Shown: positions 57,987 to 64,000 of the stretch, one piece after another
Layout of the letters: each line of letters opens with the position of its first letter
How positions within the stretch are numbered: position 1 is the first letter of the stretch
Assembly (NCBI GenBank): GCA_016647705.1
Contig: CM028325.1
Location: 29,492,474 to 29,556,473 of the forward strand
DNA length: 64,000 nt
Direction of reading: 5' to 3'
Source: Eucommia ulmoides
Lineage: Eukaryota > Streptophyta > Magnoliopsida > Garryales > Eucommiaceae
Translations under genes and position numbers: made by a program
The notes under the pieces: model-generated
Database searches by the model: none
Seen by the model: the letters and a program-made list of their open reading frames with translations, nothing else
Told to the model about the DNA's origin: nothing

Positions 57987-58617
57987 GACTAAATTATACT
58001 TTAGACCCCAAAGTATGACTTAAGTTTCCCTTTGTACCCTAACGTTTTATTTTAAACAAATTGTTCTTTAAATTTTTGCTTTCACATTTAATTTCACCTT
58101 CTAATCATATTCAAAAAAATTAAAAAAAATAAAGAAAAAATTTGGCGAGATGTAAATGTGTGCCAAGCAGGTGAGTGATATTATCTTACTAAACATTCAT
58201 CAAATTTGACAAAAAAAAGTGTCCGAATTATTTCAGGGGAAAAATAATGTCTGATCTAATTGTTGGAGTAATTTTTTTTTGTTTTCTTGGTTTTATTGTA
58301 AAGTGTGTCCTGACAAGTTTACACGCTCCTCGACTAATCACCTCACCGGATGATCTTAAAGGTGCACTTTTTCACATCGATCGGCCTAGTGAATTTAGGA
58401 TTAAATTCAAAATTTAATTCCTTTAGTGCTTAGAATCGAACCTTAGTTGACAAGGAAATGGAACACCTCCCCTTGCCAACTGGACTAACACCTCTTGCGT
58501 TGCAGGGGTAATTAAACACAAATGTAAAACTTTAGGAGGAATGAAGATGAAATGAAATTGTTGGGATCCAAAATGACACACCATCCATACCTTGAGGGTG
58601 TGAAGTGTAATTTAGTC
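57987..58617. mobile_element. Foldback repeat carrying a nested SINE
   Basis: GACTAAATTATACTTTAGAC at 57987 pairs with the reverse complement of the segment ending GTGTAATTTAGTC at 58617, extending imperfectly for about 50 bp. No clear target duplication. The SINE at 58274-58504 sits inside it. Confidence 0.5.
58265..58513 (-). mobile_element. tRNA-derived SINE (minus strand)
   Basis: Body 58274-58504. On minus it has an A box (TTAGTCCAGTTGGCAAGG) and a B box (GGTTCGATTCT) about 35 bases apart, as in tRNA-derived SINEs, and ends in an A-rich tail. Flanks GGAGTAATT (58265-58273) and GGGGTAATT (58505-58513) are a 9-bp duplication with one mismatch. Confidence 0.75.
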
Positions 58618-59051
58618 TTCCAGTATTGAGTCACTGGGGAGCATGCTGCAGTGCAGACATACTTAATTGATACCCTCTTTTTCTGTGTCCGTTCCCTTTT
58701 TCGTGTACTGACAATTTGCAAAGTGTTAACATGTGGGGGCAGAACTGTCAATTTCTTTTTTTTTTTTTTTGCCATGATTATAATTCTTCTTCCATTTGGG
58801 TCATAAGGCAGAGATTCAATCATGGCTTAGAATAAAGACACACATATATATCCCTGCAAGTATATGCAGAAAGCTCAGAAACCCTTATACCCAAGAGTAT
58901 AGAAGAAAACAAATTAAGAAGACAAAGAACATATATGTTATCTTTCTTGGTTTGGATACAAAGAACTATGTATAATCTTGGGTTTTTGCATGAACTCGCA
59001 TAATTATTAGGTATATTCTTAATAGTTCTGCAGGTTGAAGAAAGTTTGAGA
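58618..59051 (+). promoter_or_regulatory. Upstream region of the bHLH gene
   Basis: Presumed promoter and 5' UTR. TATA-like ACATATATATCC at 58842-58853 lies about 200 bp before the ATG. A short palindrome GAGCATGCTGCAGTGCAG is at 58637. Transcription start not determinable. Confidence 0.4.
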
Positions 59052-60207
59052 ATGGAGTCTTCAAATTTTCATCACCACGGTCAGATTCAGCAACAGTTTG
59101 TTGGGTTTCCAGCTTTGTCAACGGCCCAATCTGGGTATGGAGAATCATTATTAACCAACCAAGTCTGGAATCCTAGTATCCTCATGTAAGAATTCTTTCT
59201 AAAACTCTTCTCGGTTGTGTTTTTTTTTTTTTTTAAATGTATATATATTAAGTCCGTCGATCCTCAGTAATATTTTACAGTTTCAGGTAGTTTTAAGTTT
59301 TCTAATTATGATGTTTCAGATTTTCAGTGATATTTATAAGCATATGTGCCTGCTTATATGCAATATGTCTTCTCATTATTTCTTGTTTATTTTCAAATTG
59401 GTTTCTTAAAATAGAGCGAAAATTGTATATGCATCTTTGTAACTTCTTCTTCTTCTTTGTCGTCGTCGTTGTTTTTTCATTTTGATGTCTAGTTGGGCTG
59501 AGTATTGAGTGTACAGATCTTTCTGCAGAGTTTTTTTTTTTCTTCAAATAATTACAAACATATAATAAAGAAAAATGTGGATCATTTCAGCATGGTTTCA
59601 AAAAAAAAAAAAAAAAAAGGGAATTCAAATTGGTTGCTCAAATTCAATTTGAAGTGAATTTGAATGCATGGTTATAAATTTTTTTCTTCTAAACCCTTGA
59701 TCATGCAGGAATGAAAACGATTACAATATGTATATGAACAGCAACAGCAACAACATGCAAATTTCTCAATCTGATAAAACTTCAATCATCACTGGTGAAT
59801 TTACTGAAATGAATCAGAAGTACTTCATGGATGATGATCACCAGAGTACTCATTGGTTTGGCTCATCAATCTCCTCTTCTAGTAGTGCCCAAATCGGAAG
59901 GCCTCAGGTATCGGAAGGAGAGGTGTATAATCAAGATCAATATAATTGTGATTATAACTTCATTAGCCATGGTTCAAGAACAGGTGCTTTGGATGTGGGG
60001 TTTTCAGCCCATGATCATTCAATGGCTCCGAGTTCTTTGGGATTGAATTTGGCCATGAATATTGTGACCTCCAACGATGATGATCATGCAGAGAGAGTGG
60101 ATCATATGGTTCACGATCAAATGCAGAAATTAGGTCACCAGAATTCATCAAAGTGCTCCAACAAAGTAAGTACACACTCTCTCTCTCTCTCTCTCTCTCT
60201 ATCTCTT

Positions 60208-60249
<42 letters not shown>

Positions 60250-62745
60250 GCTAGCTCGTTCACACACGCATATATTTTGTCCTCTTTCTCTTCCCCCGTC
60301 TTCATCTTCTTGCTCATGGTATATATACATAGTTTGTCAAATTAATTATATTTATACACAATTTTGTGATATTGTTTTGCCTTTGTTTTTATTTTATTTA
60401 TTTTTCTGGTGAACAGAAATCGCCTCATGAGCCGATGAAGAAATCTCGACTCCCATCCAAGAAATCTCCATGTCCACCACTCAAGGTTACCCATAATTTG
60501 AATTTTTCTTTAAAGAAAAATACCAGCAAATTTTGAAGATAAATTAAAGGGTTCTTGTTTATAAACTATATATTAATTTGAAATATCCATATATATATAT
60601 ATGCCCACACACACATATATAAACTGCAGGTGAGAAAGGAGAAAGTAGGAGACAGGGTTGCTACTCTTCACAGGTTGGTGGCACCTTTCGGCAAGGTACA
60701 CTATAATGGCCAAATCCTCTTCCTCTTCATCATACAGAACCCACTATATGTGTGTGTGAGAGAGAGAGAGAGGCCATGCGTAATCGATTTTTTATTTTAT
60801 TTTTTCTTTTTCTTCTATTTTTATTTTTTTAATTTTTTTCCTTATACGGGATGTCAGGAGGTTCCAACTTAAAACCATATAGTGCTAAGTGGAGTAACTC
60901 CTTTAATTTATATAGTAGTTTAGGAACTCTCAAATAGTCGATCTGGAATAGGAATCTAACACCCGTTCTTAAGTGCAATTCCTGGTTTGCATGAATGATT
61001 TAACTATGAGAGAATGATGAGAAATGTGCAACCCTCGGTTTGTACGGATGATTTGACTATAAGGGAAAAAGAGACTCATAACCTTGGCTAAGGTTCCAAC
61101 TTAAAACCATATGGTGCTAAGTGGAGTAACTCTTTTGATTTTTATAATAGTTTAGGAACTCTCATATAGTCGATGTGGGACAGGAATCTAACACTGGAAT
61201 ATCTATATATATTGCAGACTGACACAGCTTCAGTATTAACAGAAGCAATCGGTTACATTCAATTCCTTCAAGACCAAATCCAGGTAGCTCCTACATATGA
61301 TTTACTCGTTAATTAATTAATTAATTTATTATTATTTTTTTAATTCCTTCATTTTTTAAGTTCCCTCTTCATTTTATGTCTGAAAACTTATCATAGATGA
61401 AGACCCCTAACAATTCCATTATTTTCTTTAGTAAAAAGAAACGTAGGTTAAGGCATTTCTTGATCAGCTTGACCTAATCCTAAACTATCAATTTCCGGAA
61501 TTTTTACTAAAGGCAATGTTGCGCGTAAACACTTTTTGTCGTAAGAAGTGGGGAACACGAAATTCATGCAAGACAAAATTATTGTTTGATGAAATATTAG
61601 GTGTAGTTTGATTATTTTGGTAGGAATTATATGAATTTCAAAGATAAAATTGGAATTGAAAATTAAGAAATATTTTTTCTTTTAAAAAAAATCATGTATT
61701 ATTTTCCAATTCTTGCTCTCTATTTAACTGGACAAATTGATTTTTTTTCAAAAGATAAAAAGTTTTCAAAATATTTATATTTCTCGTTGAATGCATGGAC
61801 ACATTAATACAAGAGATTATTCTTTTCAAGTATATTTGTTGAATATATGTATATTAATATTAGTGAGATTAAAGAGAGTTCAAAGAAATTTCTTGAAGCC
61901 TTCGAAATCCTCCAAAAGTTTAAAGTTTGTTTTCAGAGTTCAATTCTCCTACAGAGTACTGCAGGAACTAAATTTTGAATTTAATTCTGAATGTATTCAG
62001 TCGGTGTGGAAGATTGCGTCTTTAAGATTATTCACAGAGATAATTCGTCAAGGTGCATATAAAATAATTTGAACACATCTAATTGTATAACTAAAAAAGA
62101 TATATATAGATATGTGAATCGTGTTAGTTAAATAAACCCAATTAAAAAAGTCCGATATTTTAAGGCCTAATTAATATAGTATCAACGGAAGATGAATCAA
62201 ACGACGCCTCAAAATTTGAAAATTCATTTCTCACTCATATTTTTTGAAAAAAAATAATATTAAAATCTCTTTAAAATGTCATAGAAGTCCCTTTAATTTA
62301 CATGAATCTCTATTAGCTCTCTAATAATATTGCAGCCTTCTTCTGTCAAGTTTTCGACGTCACCACTCTGTATAGTATAATCCAGTTATAAACGATACGG
62401 TATAAGGAACCTTAAGAAACTTATGTGACACTTTCTTCCGTTGGGTACAGACATTGAGCATGCCCTACATGAAGTCATCTCGAGGCAAGACCGGCCGACG
62501 GATTCCAGCCAAGGTAAGACAACCTTTTCACTTAGGTAGCGTTTGGACATCTGAATTCACATTTAAAAAAATAATAATTTGATTAATATGTAATCATCTC
62601 ATGGGGTTGACAGAGTTCAGGCATGGAGTTGGAGGATGAAAGCCGAAGGGGAGAGACAAAGCAGCAGCAGGATCTCACGAGTAGAGGACTCTGCCTTGTA
62701 CCTTCATCTCTTATTTCTTTTATTTCTACTTGCAATGAATTATGA
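59052..62745 (+). CDS. Atypical bHLH transcription factor (bHLH110/bHLH68 type)
   Basis: Seven exons: 59052-59185, 59709-60165, 60417-60485, 60630-60695, 61218-61283, 62451-62513 and 62614-62745. All introns are GT-AG and the joined frame is open for 328 residues. The N-terminus (MESSNFHHH..., Ser/Asn/Asp-rich) is variable. The domain at about residues 221-275 reads VRKEKVGDRVATLHRLVAPF, GKTDTASVLTEAIGYIQFLQ, DQIQTLSMPYMKSS. The C-terminal family signature is SRGLCLVP. Subfamily members are nuclear regulators, several linked to stress responses. The basic region lacks the His-Glu-Arg set used for E-box binding, as in the whole subfamily, so DNA contact is non-canonical. Exons 4 and 5 of 66 bp each are characteristic. 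Start ATG chosen as the first in frame; no lesion seen. Confidence 0.92.
60177..60246. repeat. CT and TA microsatellites in bHLH intron 2
   Basis: (CT)n at 60177-60203 then (AT)n at 60211-60246, just after the exon 2 donor site. Likely length-polymorphic. Confidence 0.9.
60847..61198 (-). mobile_element. TRIM element in bHLH intron 4
   Basis: Two direct repeats, 60852-60961 and 61085-61193 (110 and 109 bp), each read on minus as TGTTAGATTCC...GG-ACC...CA, flank a 123-bp interior. The minus strand after the right LTR reads AGGTTATGAGTC, a worn tRNA primer site. Flanks CGGGA and CTGGA match in four of five bases. Short LTRs and no coding capacity fit a terminal-repeat retrotransposon in miniature. 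It sits in the antisense direction of the host gene and is removed by splicing. Confidence 0.75.
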
Positions 62746-63554
62746 AACCCTTCTTCTGGATCTTTAGCTTATTATTGCAAGAAAGAAAGAACAATAATTA
62801 ACAATTTGGTGCTATAAATATTCAAAAGAATATGAGCATTAAACAGCGAAAAAACTCATTTATTTTTGAGTTATTAAGGGTTTTTTAATTGTCTAGTCCT
62901 CCGTAGATAAAATTTTATTATTACATAAATCTTTTTTAATCTATAGAGTTCCGTTATGGATTTATGAATGGGTAGAGTATATTACCTTTTTTTTTTTTTT
63001 TTTTCCTTGTGGGTCTTTAATAACCCACCAATTAAGAAAACAAATATTAACAAAATAATTAATTTTACGAACGTTCAAAATGTATTAAATTCATGAAAAT
63101 AATACAATTTTAAGATATATATTATCATTTTCATTTTGATATGCATATTGATTATTTTTAGTAAAAAAAAAAGTTATTTAGTGAATGTTCACTAAATCAA
63201 TTACTCCCAACAAATGTGACTTATTTTAGTGAATATTACTAAATCAATCCACCAACTCAACAAAATATTGTTTATTTAGTGAATGTTCACTTAAATAATT
63301 TATTAGCAATCATTCGTTTGTTTAGAAATTATCAATTATAGTTTTGAATTTTGCAAACACATTTTAACCATTTGTAAACTAATTTTAGTGCACGTTTATG
63401 AAAAATAATCAATATGGATATCAAAATGAATAGTATGAATGTAGATTAAAATAATATAATTTTTATGAATTCAATCAATTATAAACGTTCACAAAAATGA
63501 GTTTGTTTATTGAAGTTAATTTCCATAATTAGTGAGTTATTAAGAAAGTGACGT
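62746..63554. other. bHLH 3' flank
   Basis: AT-rich. A T run at 62990-63004. 63175-63310 has three TAGTGAAT(G)TTCACT palindromes or near copies, the same core as the 33.5-34.3 kb array. No gene. Confidence 0.5.
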
Positions 63555-63739
63555 TAGAGGTGGTCATGGGCCCGGGGGCCGTTAAGTCTGTCCAACCTGG
63601 CCCTATTTTTTTAAGACTTGGGCTTTAGTTTTAAGAACATGAGCAGGACTTGGGTTTTAGTTTTTAGGTCAAATCAAATTCAGGGCCGGGTTTGGGTAAG
63701 GGCAAAATTTTTAGGGCCAGCCTGGCCCGACCCAAAGAC

Positions 63740-63788
<49 letters not shown>

Positions 63789-64000
63789 TCAAACAAACCC
63801 AACATACTAATATTTTTATATTTATGTTTATGTATTTAATATTTATTGTTTATATTTTATTATTTATGTTATAGTATTTATGTCTATATTTTAATATTTA
63901 TTTTTTAAATTAAAAAAAATATTATAGGGCGAGGCTTGGACTTGATTTTTTTGGTAGGGTTGGGTTTGGACATGAAAGTAGGGCTGGACTAGGCTATAGG
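63555..64000. mobile_element. Probable hAT-type non-autonomous element, right end outside window
   Basis: Begins TAGAGGTGGTCATGGGCCCG, a start like the TAG-GGTG..GGCCGGGC ends of plant hAT MITEs. GGGCC/GGCCCG phrases recur to 63735 and again from 63926. A (TA)n(CA)n microsatellite fills 63744-63788. The other end and duplication are not in the window. Confidence 0.4.

Noticed and set aside
63618..63874. Frames with poly Ile-Tyr over the TA/CA microsatellite
   Set aside because: Microsatellite translation, not a gene.
1..64000. CRISPR arrays, bacterial operons, ribosome binding sites
   Set aside because: Introns, TATA boxes and retroelements show plant nuclear DNA. None of the repeats has the direct-repeat/spacer form of a CRISPR array.
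1..64000. tRNA, rRNA or snRNA genes
   Set aside because: Only SINE-derived pol III boxes were seen; no complete cloverleaf or rRNA segment was found by eye.

Overview
This window is AT-rich nuclear DNA of a flowering plant, probably a eudicot. The evidence is two intact plant transcription-factor genes (a group S1 bZIP with the sucrose-control upstream peptide, and an atypical bHLH110/bHLH68-type gene with seven exons), short plant introns, and dense plant transposons. No species can be named from the sequence alone.

Layout. 1-9146: two related, decayed Ty1/copia elements facing in opposite directions. 9147-17713: an inverted pair of pseudogene copies of the 5' end of a mandelonitrile-lyase-like (GMC oxidoreductase) gene. 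A complete copia element (10226-16673, TSD AAATC, LTRs about 2% apart) is inserted between them. 18599-19510: the bZIP gene on the minus strand with a cluster of overlapping uORFs. 19841-23760: a rearranged endogenous pararetrovirus (Caulimoviridae), protease/RT/RNase H on plus and coat-protein region on minus. 24236-38630: mostly non-genic DNA holding a SINE, MULE-type elements, a Helitron and two solo LTRs, all with recognisable target duplications. 38640-42012: a 5'-truncated Ty3/gypsy element. 45411-53869: a MULE-like element split by a structurally complete PIF/Harbinger transposon (45589-50532) encoding both a MYB-like protein and a DDE transposase. 53913-56042: a gypsy solo LTR of the same family as the 40-42 kb LTR, inverted. 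57987-58617: a foldback element carrying a nested SINE. 59052-62745: the bHLH gene, with a TRIM element in intron 4. 63555-64000: the start of a probable hAT-type element.

Function. Only four genes look able to make a full-length protein: bZIP, bHLH, Harbinger transposase and Harbinger MYB-like protein. The bZIP and bHLH are host regulators. The Harbinger pair act together in transposition. Everything else is mobile or viral DNA in various stages of decay. The large copia element and the pararetrovirus both decayed mainly by premature stops without frameshifts, as expected when silenced, methylated DNA loses C by deamination.
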